A stretch of 64,000 bases of DNA. Source: Polytrichum commune (Eukaryota; Streptophyta; Polytrichopsida; Polytrichales; Polytrichaceae). The stretch spans positions 5,704,501-5,768,500 of the forward strand of contig OX485808.1 of assembly GCA_950295325.1 (NCBI GenBank), read 5' to 3'. The notes under the pieces are model-generated. The model was given only the letters and a program-made list of their open reading frames with translations. It was not told the origin of the DNA and searched no databases. Both the position numbers and the translations under genes were made by a program. Positions 11,901 to 23,833 of this stretch are shown here, piece after piece; position 1 is the stretch's first letter, and each line of letters starts with the position of its first letter.

Positions 11901-13401
11901 ACCCTGGATATACGGAGTCAATGTGTTTCCATGCCTTCGAGTCCGGAACGCACTCCACGTTGCCAACCCAATCCTTCCGTTCAGTATGCCACTTATTCAA
12001 TTTTGCAAGAGATGTACACCGATACATCCTGCACAGGCGTGGTACGAGTGGAAAATGCCGCAAAACTTTCATTGGTGTCCTACTTGACTCCGATTTATAC
12101 CTCAACTGTCCACACTTTGGACAATTCATTGCGTCTTCTAACTCCTTTCGGAATAAACAACACCCATTTACACAAGCATGTATCGAGACAAATGATAATC
12201 CAAGTTGTCTTAGATACCTGCGAGCTTTATAGTATGATTTCGGAAGAGTATTTTTGCCAGGTAGTAGCTCCGATAGCAACTTCAGCAATTCCGTGGCGCA
12301 TGCATTGGAGACTCCAAAAACTGCAAAGCAATTGAGAAGGAGAATGACGGCAACTACTCGGCTTGTTTTGCTTCCCTCGTATAGTGGGATGGAAGATTCT
12401 TCTAGTAGATCCATTCCTTCATCGGCCATAAACTCTCGTTCATCTTCAAGTATTTCCTCCTCCTGACTATCAGCAATGTCGTTCTCAAACCGGCCAAAAC
12501 ACTCTGTTATCATCCGCTGCACTTCAAAGTCGCCTTCATCATTCGCATGCTCATTTACGTCGTTGCGTTCCTCGTCTTCGGCATCCATTGTGCTTGGAAG
12601 GGGAACATCAGTATTTAGTGTGCTTTCTTTGCCACTAAGACCAGACTGCATATGCACGTGCCAAAATAATCCCACAGTAGCGGTGATGTCAGAAGCGACT
12701 TCTAGGCTAAGCTACACCTGTTAACAACTCTTCTGTCACATATTTGCTGAATGTTTACTACATGTAGTCAAATACTATATGTTTACTATATGTAGTCACA
12801 TATTTACTATATATTTACTATATGTTTACTATTTGTTTACTATATGTAGTCACGGTATGTGGTTAAAGGTGCACATACTTCATACTCAAAGAGATAGTTT
12901 GATAACCACCTCGTAGCTTGAAGTGTGAACGTTATCACTTATAAGAGGTATTCAGTGACAGCTTTCAATTGAGCATGAAAATCTCCTTGTTTGAAAGGCC
13001 ACCAAACCCCTTTGAACTGGACAATCATGAGGAAACAATAATTCACGATAAACAATTGTCCCGCAATGAGTGCCACACAATATGCGGCCAATGTCTTTCA
13101 GTGCTTCTACTCCCACATATCTACACCTATGACTACCCGTAGTCACAACATATACCTATGTGCCTATGGTTATTCAACAAGTTTTAGGATTACAAACTCG
13201 TACCAATATAGATGTTTGGAACTGTGGATCGCGCTTGTAATGCCTCAAATGCTTGCGAATGGTTTCTCTTGATAGAACCCTCCCTCCCATGCAGTTTTTA
13301 CACGGACATGGATATGATGAGAGGTGCAATCCATTTGCCTCCTTCTCCTCTAAGTCCCAGAGTTGTAGGTGCAAGAGTTCATCTCTTGAATTCTGGTCCA
13401 T
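8959..13401 (-). CDS. TNP2-type CACTA transposase, four exons
   Basis: The exon model on the minus strand is 13401-13204, 12645-11209, 10950 to about 10010, and about 9811-8959; the first three junctions keep phase zero. Exon 1 carries the transposase-associated zinc-binding domain (YPCPCKNCMGG...RKHLRHYK). Exon 2 carries the Tnp2 core: CVNGCCLFRKEL, MNCPKCGQLRYK, LGLALDGVNPFSNQS, LPPWLVTKRFF and DFPAYGLVSGQ. Exon 3 begins LTIRHVLDAMHCEKN and continues as DUF4218 (MKSHDYHILMQQVLPLCLR, PMERYMKTLKGYVR). Exon 4 is the DUF4216-like end (ELIVLYCTWVRANLRG, YGFTLIKYDR, QQVFFVDDVENPEWKVV). No stop or frameshift interrupts these domains, so catalysis could be intact. The exon 3/4 junction is uncertain because I found no clean donor in the right phase. 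The protein cuts and joins the CACTA ends in the nucleus. Confidence 0.9.
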
Positions 13402-13730
13402 CTAGGACACTTCAATCTGGTGGACTGCAACTCCTCAGTCGAAGAGCTACGTCTTGCTGGAGCATATATTTGTGTCAATGGAGCTTCGCTATGATGGCTT
13501 CACTATGCAAGGCAGTCAACATTAACATATGTGACTATGGCTAGTCAACATCTTACATGACCAGTGTCATCAACCCTGTTGCTTGGGTTTCAAATTCTAT
13601 ACATGCATCATAGAGGACCAGAGGACTCTTGGTTTCAAATTCTATATCTGTATCACAATAAGCTCCTGATAATAATTAAGCAATAGTCAAAGTTTGAGCT
13701 AGGTACGGTACAAGGACCTTCATCACCTAC

Positions 13731-13935
13731 CCAGTGATCAGGGAGATTTTTGGGCATGACCGGTTGAGATCCAAGTGTTTGCAAGTCCAACTGGTTACAT
13801 GTTGACATCCTCCGGTTTTCTTTTATTAATCAGGGGTATATTCTACAAATTCTTTTAAAATGATCAGTAATTTTCCTGCAGTCTTCAGCTTCAACCGGTT
13901 ATTTCTCAAAATCAACCGCTTATTTTTTAACCAAC
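13731..13935 (+). repeat. CCGGTT-rich dispersed repeat, copy A
   Basis: This copy shares GGCATGACCGGTTGAG, GGTTACATGTTG, TCTTCAGCTTCAACCGGTT and ATTTCTCAAA blocks in the same order with copies at 39.4 kb and 59.0 kb. A partial copy lies at 17.8 kb. It is about 200 bp, non-coding, of unknown type. Confidence 0.75.
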
Positions 13936-14639
13936 TGCCAGTTCTCCCCGCTCATAGCACCTACCTTTGGGAAGAGATGCCAAACATTGAGAGATTGCAA
14001 TATTGCGACCTAAGCAAACTCATGCCAAATTAAATGATAAATTTGCACAAACAAGAACCAATTTTTGGAAGGAATCATTCCAATTCTCATTTCAATATGT
14101 TGTATTACAGTTTATGTACAAAAGTTGAAACAACAAGTCATGTCCAGGAGTTTATAATGTTTGGTGAACTTCATGTACTTTGTTCTTCAATCCAAATTTC
14201 TAAGATATTGTGAAATTTGGGTGTTTGTAAATTGTCCTAATACTTGGGCAACCTTAAGGTTGCAGAGATTTGCGGAAGAATTGACCCTTTAGTTACAGTC
14301 ATATGAGAGGCAGATTCAAAGCAAATGTGAGAATACGGGCACTCTGCTCCTTTTTGAAACTAGAAATGAAGGCACAAAAAATTAGTGACTAAAGAGTAAT
14401 GACCCCAGCTGCAGTGTACACAAATTATATCCTATTACATTCCTTCAACTCTAATTCATCTATAATTGTAGGGATGCATGGAATTTTACCGTTGTAAGGC
14501 CCCAACCCACAGCAACCTTTGTTCACCGTTGTAAACCCTCTGCAGATTCAACCCAAATTTTTTGAGGAAATTAGAGATATAGGATGAAGACTGGAACAAT
14601 TCAGCGCCGCAAATTGTAATAGCAAGCTTCCAAATTTTG

Positions 14640-14795
14640 TGGTCTAGTTGTAGTCAACTTTTAATCTAGTTGTAGTCAACATGTAGTCTAGTTTTAATCA
14701 ACATTTAATCTAGTTGTAGTCAACATTTAGTCAATATTTAGTCTAGTTTTAGTCATCATTTAATCTAGTTGTAGTCAACATTTAGTCACTAGATC
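14640..14795. repeat. TAGTCAAC / TCTAGTTGTAG array
   Basis: Direct repetitions of TCTAGTTGTAGTCAACAT occur about every 20-30 bp with small changes. The same repeat recurs in several introns of the plus-strand gene. In CACTA elements such motifs bind the TNPA-type protein; that role here is inferred. Confidence 0.85.
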
Positions 14796-15507
14796 AGTTC
14801 GTATCATGAGAACACTAAATCCTTCTCAAACAACATCTCCTAAAAATCACTTGAAATCTTATGCATAAGTTTGTTCAAAGCATCGTTAAACATCGCTATG
14901 AAATTAGTCTCTTATCAACTGGCTTTCCAGGTCTTTTTTCGCAGCAAATTCACACTCATCCACCAGGCCTATATGTTTTTCAAATCGTGAATGCCCATGG
15001 ATGAGAGAAAGAGAGAGATTTGATGCCCCATGCCATCCCAAAAATATCTCTGCAGTTCATTTACATGCAATAGAAAAAACTTGAACAGAGTTGCAACGAG
15101 TTGAAATGAGTTGCAATAAAACACCATCAGAGAAGCTTGATAGCATACAGGAAGAATCCTCTCAAGTTACTCAATGACACTAATTCTAACTTGCTCACTC
15201 GTCAACTCTAACAATGAGTCCACCAGATCACCCTCGAGAATGGATGGAGCTTTCCCTGTCCTCGTGTACATGTTTGTTATGCCAGTATGGACGTGAAAGA
15301 ACACTAAAATAATGGATACTGTTGGTTTATACATTTCGGTTATAAGCAAATTAAAGAGCTCTGAAATGGTAAGCTCTGTTGGTTTATACATTCGTAGGCA
15401 TGGCCACTGGTGTTAATTTGTCAGTTGAATAAGTTTGTTTAAACTAAAGTTAGTGTGACGTTGAGTCGGTCCTCAAAGTTATAAGTGTCGGTACCTCCCA
15501 TAACGGT

Positions 15508-15547
15508 CCCTAAACCCTAACCTAACCCTAACCCTCCTAACCCTCCC
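15508..15547 (+). promoter_or_regulatory. Telo-box-like CCCTAAACCCTAA tract
   Basis: CCCTAAACCCTAACC is followed by CTAACCCTAACCC and related units, just upstream of the first plus-strand exon of the CACTA element. AAACCCTAA is a known plant promoter element in genes active in dividing cells. A promoter role here is inferred from position only. Confidence 0.45.
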
Positions 15548-15636
15548 CGCCATGTGGAGCACTCTAACCCTCCGTCCCAGCAAGCTTCAACGCCGGCAGC
15601 TACACTCCTCGATTGTTGCCACCAAAGTGAACCATC

Positions 15637-15699
15637 GATTGTGCACGAATTGTTGGTGAACGGCTTTGCGATTGTGCACGAATTGTTGGTGAACGGCTC
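15637..15699 (+). repeat. 33-bp in-frame duplication in the first TNPA-like exon
   Basis: GATTGTGCACGAATTGTTGG and the next 13 bases are repeated at once with a 33-bp period. If translated from 15554 this duplicates IVHELLVNG. Because the segment lies before the ATG at 15785, it may be leader rather than coding. Confidence 0.85.
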
Positions 15700-17854
15700 G
15701 CTAGTATGGTGTACAAAACCATCTCCTTCACAATGGCGTCGCTTTGGAGGGCTGCCGCCACCACTTTGTCCATGCTGTCTCGACATGGACACAGGTAGCG
15801 AGAGTGAAGGTGGACCATGGAGCGATAGTTCAGCCACCACAAGCAGCAGCGATTCACCAAGGAGCGGCGATTCCCCAAGGAGTAGCAACAGTGAGCCAAC
15901 CGCGTCCCCCACAGCGGAGGAAGGAGTAGTTCTAACTCCATACGAGGCCTCTCGGTTGCAGAACATTGAGAGGAACAACAGGAAGTTGCGCGACTTAGGG
16001 TTGCCTGCACTTGTATCTCAAGTCGGCGGAGCAGAGAAGGCGGGGAAAGAACTTTTAGAATCAGAGGCAGTCCCAAGTCTTTTTTCGATCAAGGAACGGG
16101 AGGTCCTGCCGAGGAGGGTGACGCGGTCCACGAGAGCAGCATCCCCGACGCCGAGTGGTCACCTGCCTGGGAGAGAGGTGCGTTTTGCCACCACATTTGT
16201 TGGGATCGGTGATTCTCCTTAAGTCTTGATCCTCAACCGGTCTGGTCTCTCAAACTCAACCAGTCGATCCTTCCAGTGAAATGCTCTTTAAATGGTTGAT
16301 GTGTGTGATGACCCTAGGGGTGTGCTGTAACTCGCAATGTAAATCTAATCTGATGGGTTGAAAGATGTGTTTTCCATGATTTGGTGGTTGCACAGAGGGG
16401 GGTTAGGTTTAAGTTTAGGGTCGGAATCTTATGCATGTAGTTCCCCATAGATTGAAAGATAAGTGTCTTTTTGAAGATGTGAGAAAACGAAGGAGCCTCA
16501 AATTTATCGCCACTGGAATCGCTGAGTCTGAGAATTTGGTACTTGAGATCTCATAGTAACAATCTACGTGAATCCTGGACATCGAAGAACTGCTAACCAA
16601 AGACAAGGCTTTTTGTACCATATATAAGTTGGGTTTCATTTTGTGTACCATGGTGTCTTACAGACAGGGAAGGTGCTGAACTTTGCAACTCAAGACTCCT
16701 GAGATTTTATGTGAACATTAGACTTAAAAAGAATTGATTATAAATGGTGGGGCTTGTCTAAGTTGATCAGAATGTTATCAATTAGTGGAGGGTGCACTAT
16801 GGATGTGGTGAAATTTTGCATTTCAATGGCTGCACATTGTAGCTTAATGCAATTTCTGAAACCTTTTTGTATACACATGGATAAGCCATCTTCAAAATTC
16901 CTATGTTCTGATGAGAAAAAAGAAAGAATCATTTAGTTTTGTGGTGTCTCTCGTACTAACTAATCACGTGTTTCACATCCTTTAGGAGAAACTGGGCCAA
17001 TCAGGATGATGAATAACCATTTTAATTTCACTCAAATTTTCTGTCTTTCACTCCAATTTTCTGTTGTCCAATTTTGTGGCAATTCTTGTGGTAATTCTTA
17101 TAATATGTTACAGATAACTGCAGGTGAGAATTCATGGAGCAATGAGGGAGTATCAACGAGTTGTGAACCTTGTAGTGTAGTTGTAAACCCGGCAATTTCT
17201 GTACTTCACGGTTACAATGTGAGGTTAATGCATTTTCACATATCCATTTTCACTAGTTAAGTTTGGAATCACAACTTGTGTCTGCTTTATTTTGAAAATT
17301 ACCGTGCATTTTGTCTGCACACTAACATTGATGATTTTATGCAAGTCTTGCAGTTGGAGGAAACTGAGCAGTTAAAGGCCGCCTTACGACCAGCTGAACT
17401 TGAGGTTGTTGCACTTTTATCCTATTAGTATGTTAGCTGGCCATGCATGTGTGACAATATAGAATCACTATAGTCACTCATTGTGAAAATCAATCAGAAG
17501 AAACAAGGTGTTCAAGACGGCGATCACTCACCGCAAGCTTCAAATTTATGCATAGTTGTAATTTCGCAGTTTGTTTCCATCATTCCTTATTCACTCTGAT
17601 TGGCCCTGCCCTTACAGCTGGCTATGATGGCACTTTATTCATCTAATGTTGGCACTGGATACATCTTGATACGGCACTACTAGTAATTTTTTCATCTAAA
17701 TAGTGGTACAAGTTCTCCTCCATAGCTATATAGATTGGTGTTTGAGCTAGCCTGCTAACCTCTACAAGGTAAAGCAGATCCAGTAAAACCATTGCCTCAT
17801 AGCTTTACGGTGATTTTCCTGCACTCTTGAACTTTCAACCGGTTATTTCTCAAA

Positions 17855-17951
17855 CTAGTATGACTAACACTAGTATGACTAACACTAGTTTGACTAACAC
17901 TAGTATGACTGTCTTTGCAGTCCTAACTCCAGTATGACTAACACTAGTCAA
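17855..17951. repeat. TATGACTAACACTAG tandem repeat in a TNPA-like intron
   Basis: Five near-identical units of about 16-17 bp are present. A related run lies at 18,665-18,700. These are variants of the element's TGACTA motif. Confidence 0.8.
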
Positions 17952-20259
17952 ATCTAGTAAACCCTGTATTGGTACTAGTGAAGTATGCAAATAGGGTGAC
18001 TGTGTGTAGTACCCTTTGGTAGGTATTTCACCACTGTGGTGCCAGTTGTTTACAATGACCAATTGCTTGATTAACCAGTGTCTCTAACTATATGTATTGA
18101 CCTAAAGAGCCGTGTAGTACCAGTACACATGCAGACTAATTACTGCGCAGGCACTGCAGGCATTGGAAGAAGCGGGGACGAGGACCAGAAGGTCAGTGGA
18201 AGCATTGTTGCCACCATCCCCAGCACGTCAGACTCCTTTGCAGGTGGGCCTTTCGCAAGCTCTGACATTACTTCATACTTGTTAAGTTAATAGTCCCCCA
18301 TACGTGTTGTGAACTTGGCGGCACGTAATTAGGATATAAGGCTTGAAATTTGAACCTACAAGTGATTATGCATCTACTATGCGCACTCATCCCTTGGTTA
18401 CAAAACTGTTGGCTAATGAACCTACAAGTAATTTAGAACCTGCCACAAAGAACAAGTACATGACCTCATAAGCCACTTTGTTGCACTACATAATGAATAT
18501 GGAGTGCTGATTGACCACACTTCTTGATGCACATATCTTGCATACATGACCAATGAACTAGACAAACTTGACTAATGTAGAGATACTTGACTAATTAAGT
18601 GTTCGTCTTGACTAGTGCCAGTCAGTCTACAGGAGAACTTGTCAACTCGTAGTCATAGGTTGTACTCGTTTGACTAACACTAGTATGACTAACTCTAGTC
18701 AAATCACAGTCAATTGCAGGTTGGCCTCTCTAAAGCTTTGACATGACTTCATACTTGTTAAGGCAATAGTCCCTAATACGTGCGGTGATAGTGAACTAAG
18801 TCATTGTGTACCAAATGTGCAGTCCAAACTTGTATTGTCAGAACCTACGAAGTGGGAAGTTAGAAGGCGTTGCAGTGCCAAGACCACAACCGAGGAAGGA
18901 TGTTCACGGCCACCAACACCCTCTGCCACGAAATTTGCGGTGCCACAAACAGTGCAACAACCTTCATCGACAGCAGTGAAGCCAAAACGCACCATGTTGA
19001 CGAGTGTGACGTGGTCATCGAACGATGAGGACGCCCACGACTTCTTGGAGGAGGAGAGCCTATACCCGGACTTTGCACCACCTAATGCTCGGAGGTACGA
19101 AGGTTCACGTTATTTTGCTAAGACCTCTGAAGTTGGTTCGGAAGACTATGCAAGTATGGACCTCAAGATTTTGAGCAAAGAGTTGGAGATGTTGAAGGTA
19201 CAAAGGGCTCATGCGCAACGTCAAGCGGCAAAGCTCACACCGGATGTAGGTGGAGGAGAAGACTTCGATGGATTATCACGGAATTTGGATGCCGATAAGC
19301 GCCATCGGAGGCGGCTGCATTCACGGCAACAGCAGCAGGAAGCACCGGTCCGATAACAACAGGGAAAAAAACGGTACACCGTAGAAGTTGACATGAAGGG
19401 GAGTCCATGCGGGGTAAACCGACACCTATGGTTGAAATGCCTACGTGGCCATGCAGTGGACCTGGACTTCAGCGTCGATAATTTCAACGACCACAATCCA
19501 ATGACACTGCTAAATATCAAGAAGAGGGTGGATAACACCTTTGAGTACGAAGGTGGCATTGGGCACGTTACAGAGTGGTATTTTCATTCCAATTTGAAAA
19601 CACAGTTAAAGATGAAGAGGTATGCCATGAAGAAATTAATGATCGCTGGCAAGGAGAAACCCAAGCACATCCGCCAAGACCATTGGGTCAACCTGTCGGC
19701 ACTAATCGCAGATGAGAAGAAGGTGAAGCAAGCAGAGACTCTGACTCAGAACCGAGCTCAACTGAAGCGGCTTTCTCATGCTGGTCGGTCCGAGGGGGAG
19801 GTCACCGCATATCTGGTAAGTAATTTGCCTCTAGTCAACCTCTAGTCATGTTCTAATCACCCTGCAGTCTTGAATTTGATAACCACCTCGTAGCTTGAAG
19901 TGTTTTCCTCCCCTTACACATGTACTAATGTTATCTACAAGATTAGTATCTGAACTCATGAACATTTTTATAAAAGCTATCTCTCTGAATGTCCCTTAGA
20001 GTTTCCTAGTATTACAAAATGTACTATGTGGGGAATGGAATAAGGGTCTTGAGATGATGTTATGCAGGGTATAATATTAGGCAATCAAATCAAAGTTTGA
20101 GTGATTTTCAATCCTTGTTGAAGCTATGTTTAAATTCCTTCTAAACAACTGCTGACAAGATGATTTGGTGACGATCAATGCAATGTTATGTGATCCAACC
20201 TAAGGATATAGTTCTTCAATTATGGCTTAGTAAACATCCAAGGAGGTTGTAGTAACATG

Positions 20260-20535
20260 TTAGAGAACATGTACTCAGGTTGTAGGCCGGTTGTGGTCAA
20301 CCTCTAGTCACGTTGTGGTCTAGTTGTAGTTAAAAGTTAGTCTAGTTATAATCTGCATTTAATCTAGTTGTAGTCAATATGTAGTTTAGTTGTAGTTAAC
20401 ATGTAGTTTAATTGTAGTCAACATACAGTTTAGTTGTAGTCTAGTTGCAGTCACCTTATAGTCTAGTTGCAGTCACGTTTGTAGTCTAGTTTCAGTCACC
20501 TTGTAGTCTATCTGTAGTCACCTTGTATTTCAGTT
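20260..20535. repeat. TAGTCTAGTTGTAGTCAAC minisatellite in a TNPA-like intron
   Basis: At least ten degenerate units of about 20 bp (TAGTCTAGTTGCAGTCACC and relatives) are visible. The same sequence occurs at 21,205-21,430, 21,690-21,880 and 22,310-22,510, each time between two exons. Confidence 0.88.
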
Positions 20536-21080
20536 CATGCTTATTTGACAGCATGTTTCAAAATGTAATGGGTTAATGTCTGATTAATGCAATTGAACTG
20601 CAAGACGGTGCTTCTGCAGGCAGTAGAGCTGCAACGGGATCCAAGCCGTGAGGAGATTGAGTCCGAGATGCAACGACAAAAAGCTCGCAAGAAGCAACCT
20701 GTGGGATGCTCCAACGTGTCTCACATATCTGCAGGTGCAAGCCAAGCCGAGATGCCATCACCATCCCTGGCAATGGAAGTAAAATTCCTCAAGCGCGACT
20801 TTTATACCCGCATGAGTGCGATGGAGGCACATGTGAAGGCTATCATGCAACATCTGAATGTCCCCGTTCCAGTAGATACCAATATTTGCAATGTGCAGCC
20901 GCAGTCATCCATCCCGCAGAAGCATTCAACTCCAAACATGGATTTCAGCGGACTTCAGCAGAGCACATCGGAGTGCTTGCTGAAATCAGTACTAACTCTA
21001 TATAGGTGTTCCGAATTTGAATTGGTGAATTTAACTTGTTCATTGTTGCAACCCTCAACCTTAACTACGTGTCGTTGCCT

Positions 21081-22000
21081 ACATTTTGCAGGTTCCAATC
21101 CAGAAAGTGGCCTCTTCAAAATCAGGAGGAGACTCGAGAGGAGGTTTTCCCAAAAATGACACAGCCCCTGCAGGAGCTGCACACACACTTGATGCGGAGA
21201 AGGTGATATGTAGTCAACTTGTAGTGTAGGTATAATCAGCTTGTAGTGTAGTTATAATCAACTTGTAGTTATAGTCAAATTATAATCTAGTTATAGTCGC
21301 GCCATAGTTTAGTTAGTCAAAGTGTAGTCTACTTACAGTCAAAGTATAGTTTAGTTACAGTCAAAGTGTAAGCTAGTTACAGTCACATTGTAGTCTGCTT
21401 ATAGTCAAACACTTACTCTAGTTAGTGCAGATGGTGACTTCTTGCAGCCCATTCAAGTTGAGTTGGTGACTAAATTCTCGTAAACTTGGGTTTTTAGTGG
21501 AACCCTTTTGGATGGATGACTAAATAAGATAGTTGGGTACTCTGTGCAGGGGAAAAAGTGGAAGGCCTCTGACGGAAGTCCATCAGAAATGGCCTCCTCA
21601 AAATCAAGAGGAGACTCAAGAGGAGGTTCTCCCAAAAATGACACAGCCCCTGCAGGAGCTGCACACACACTTGATGCGCAGAAGGTGATATGTAGTCAAA
21701 TTGTAGTGTAGTTATAATCAACTTGTAGTTATAGTCACATTATAATCTAGTTATAGTCGGCCTATAGTCTAGTTAGTCTAAGTGTAGTCTAGTTACAGTT
21801 AAAGTATGGTCTAGTTACAGTCAAAGTATGGTCTAGTTACAGTCACAGTCTGGTTATAGTCAAAGTGAAATCTAGTTAGCGCAGAAGGTGACTTCTTGCA
21901 GACCATTCAAGTTCAGTTTGTTGACTGAATAGGACAGCTGGGTACTCTGTGCAGGGGAAAAAGCGGAAGTCCTCTGACCTAAGCCCATCAGAAATGAAGG
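21081..22000 (+). repeat. Exon-plus-intron duplication within the TNPA-like gene
   Basis: The exon at 21092-21202 and the 3' part of the exon at 21550-21684 are near-identical (both encode GDSRGG then PKNDTAPAGAAHTLDA). The following intron starts are also alike. The 5' part of the second exon (GKKWKASDGSPSEM) is in turn repeated at the start of the third exon at 21955 (GKKRKSSDLSPSEM). Period is roughly 405-460 bp. All copies stay open and in phase. Confidence 0.85.
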
Positions 22001-23804
22001 TTGACGGTTTGGAGAAAGAAGATGACGAGGAGGTAAGCTTGGGCTCAAGGGAAAAGGCAACCCAAGATGTTGCAGGTGACAAAGGAGTTGGCATAGGCAC
22101 TCCGAAGAAGAGGCCGAGGGCCACGGAGTTACAGAAGCTGCAAATTGGAACTCAGTCACCTCAAGGGCCTAGAAAATTACGTACTAAACAGCATGTGGAT
22201 GACGGAGGAAAGCCTAAACCCAAGAAAGGTGCAGCAAAATGTCCAAAGGTAAAAAGTTTATAATGTACTTGACAAATTTGATATAGTCAATGTGATCCTT
22301 GAAGTTGTGACTAACTCATATTTATAGTCAACTTGCAGTGTAGTTACAGTCAAAGTGCAGAGATAGTCAAATTGCAGTCTAGTTATAGTCAAGTTGTAGT
22401 CTAGTTACAGTCTAGTTACACATGACTAATGTTTGACTAACCATTGACTAATGCTGGACTAACCCGTGACTAAGTCTAGACTAATAGTTGACTAGGTCTA
22501 GTCAACATACCCTAAATATCAGTTTCAGAGTGGGCACTTACTAACTTTTTGAGCATGTCAATTTCTTTGTAGGAGAAAGAAATATTGAAGGAGGTTGAAG
22601 CACCGCTACCCTTTGTAGCAGGAGACGTCGTACAGATCATGGGAATAGGAGTCGACGAGGAATCCCTTCTAGTAGGGGAAGGGCGGGTCACGACTCTTCC
22701 GGGGGGGACATTGCACGGAGTAGTAATCGCTGAAGGAACTGTGTCCTTGGCAGTGCTGCAGAGCCACAATGACAAATATGTGCTATATAAACCCTTAATG
22801 CTAGATGATCCACCGGTGTCCAAAATTGGTGATGCCGTTGGGCAATTTATTCTGTGGCCCACAGAATGTTTGCGCCGGCCTCCGGCAGTTTAGTTTTTGA
22901 CTAGTTCTAGGAACCCGCATGTGGTTATGGGAGGACTATTTGCAATAACAACTATTTTCAATATAAAAAGCTCTTTTAACCAGTGTATGGATTGCCACCA
23001 GTGACTGTTTCTATGCAATGTTTGAATATGCGCAACTGAGCTTGTTACCAGAAGTAGTACAGATTGCACATTCATGGATATGCATCTATCTCTATCACTA
23101 GTCGTATTAACTTGACTACTTGTGATAGCAATATTAAAAATGAAGACTAAAACAATTCACATGGGCTGACTAGAGTCAGTCAAGAATCTGGAATGCAAGA
23201 CTAAAATGAATGAGGAGTTGACTATGCGTAGTAGTTTGCAATTGACAACAATTACTAAAACGATTCCAAGTAGTGAAAAAAAAAACCCTAAAACCAGCTG
23301 AATGCCAATTGTGTGACTAGTTTTAGTCAAGGTAAACCCTAGATTATCCACCATGAACAATCCCTTGACTAATCCTAGTCACAACAATGTGACTAAATAT
23401 GGTGGAACGTTGGAGCAAACTTGACTATGTTTTTTTTGGATTATACACAAATCATAATGACTAGACTTAGTGAAGCGACATAGTTATTGACATGACTAAG
23501 CTTTTACTAGGTATAGTCAAGATTTCCTAACTATCTTTACTAGAGTAGGCACTACATGTTTACTACTGTTAGTTAACAATACTTAACTATATGTAGTCAA
23601 GTCATACGAGGTCCCAAGGGCGGTGCCAATCGAGGTCCCAAAAGGTCATTGGGAACGTGCATAGGGAACGAAATGCCCACAGAATAAACCATAGTCAACT
23701 TGTTGCAAGCGACTGGTCCGACCTGACAAGCAGTTGACTCACTTTGCCACTACTGTAGTCCTAGTCAAGTACCTGGTTTTATACCATTTTTAGTCAAAAA
23801 CCCC

Positions 23805-23833
23805 AGTCAAAAAAGCATGTATTTGGCATAGTG
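23805..23833. repeat. CACTA right terminal inverted repeat
   Basis: It reads inward on the minus strand as CACTATGCCAAATACATG then CTTTTTTGACTG, the mirror of the left end. TGT follows immediately as the target-site duplicate. Confidence 0.93.

Larger units (their letters stand above)
13402..15553. other. Central divergent intergenic region of the CACTA element
   Basis: The two element genes start outward from here, so it should hold both promoters. It contains a copy of a dispersed CCGGTT-rich repeat, a TAGTCAA/TCTAGTTGTAG array and, next to the plus-strand gene, a telo-box-like tract. No further coding region is supported. Confidence 0.65.
15554..22893 (+). pseudogene. TNPA / Transposase_24-like second gene of the CACTA element, with an in-frame stop
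   Basis: The model uses exons 15554 (or the ATG at 15785) to 16177, 18823-19815, 20620-20988, 21092-21202, 21550-21684, 21955-22248 and 22573-22893. All are phase zero with GT-AG borders; small exons near 17354-17404 and 18160 are possible. Exon 1 is Ser-rich, then YEASRLQNIERNNRKLRDLG, as in CACTA accessory proteins. Exon 2 has KGSPCGVNRHLWLKCLRGH and a Transposase_24-like region (QDHWVNLSALIAD...NRAQLKRLSHAGRSEG). Exon 3 may form a coiled coil (MEVKFLKRDFYTRMSAMEA). The last exon matches the family C-terminus (KIGDAVGQFILWPTECL). TAA at 19354-19356 breaks exon 2 although homology continues in frame on both sides. A CAA to TAA change inside a Gln-rich run is the simplest cause. The family binds element subterminal repeats. 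Confidence 0.8.
8709..23833. mobile_element. CACTA (En/Spm) DNA transposon, 15,125 bp, both ends present
   Basis: The left end starts CACTATGCCAAA and the right end is its reverse complement, ending TTTGGCATAGTG. Similarity continues imperfectly inwards to the first TTTTTTGACT. The 3-bp target duplication TGT is present at 8706-8708 and 23834-23836, as expected for this superfamily. Subterminal and internal DNA is packed with TAGTCAA/TTGACTA repeats on both strands, the usual binding sites for the accessory protein of such elements. Inside are a TNP2-type transposase (minus strand, left half) and a TNPA/Transposase_24-like gene (plus strand, right half). The termini and exact duplication argue that the insertion is structurally complete. 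The in-frame stop in the second gene suggests it is no longer autonomous. Confidence 0.95.

Noticed and set aside
15508-15547. Telomere or chromosome-fusion site
   Set aside because: The tract is about 40 bp and degenerate, lies inside a bounded transposon, and better fits a telo-box or chance interstitial repeat.
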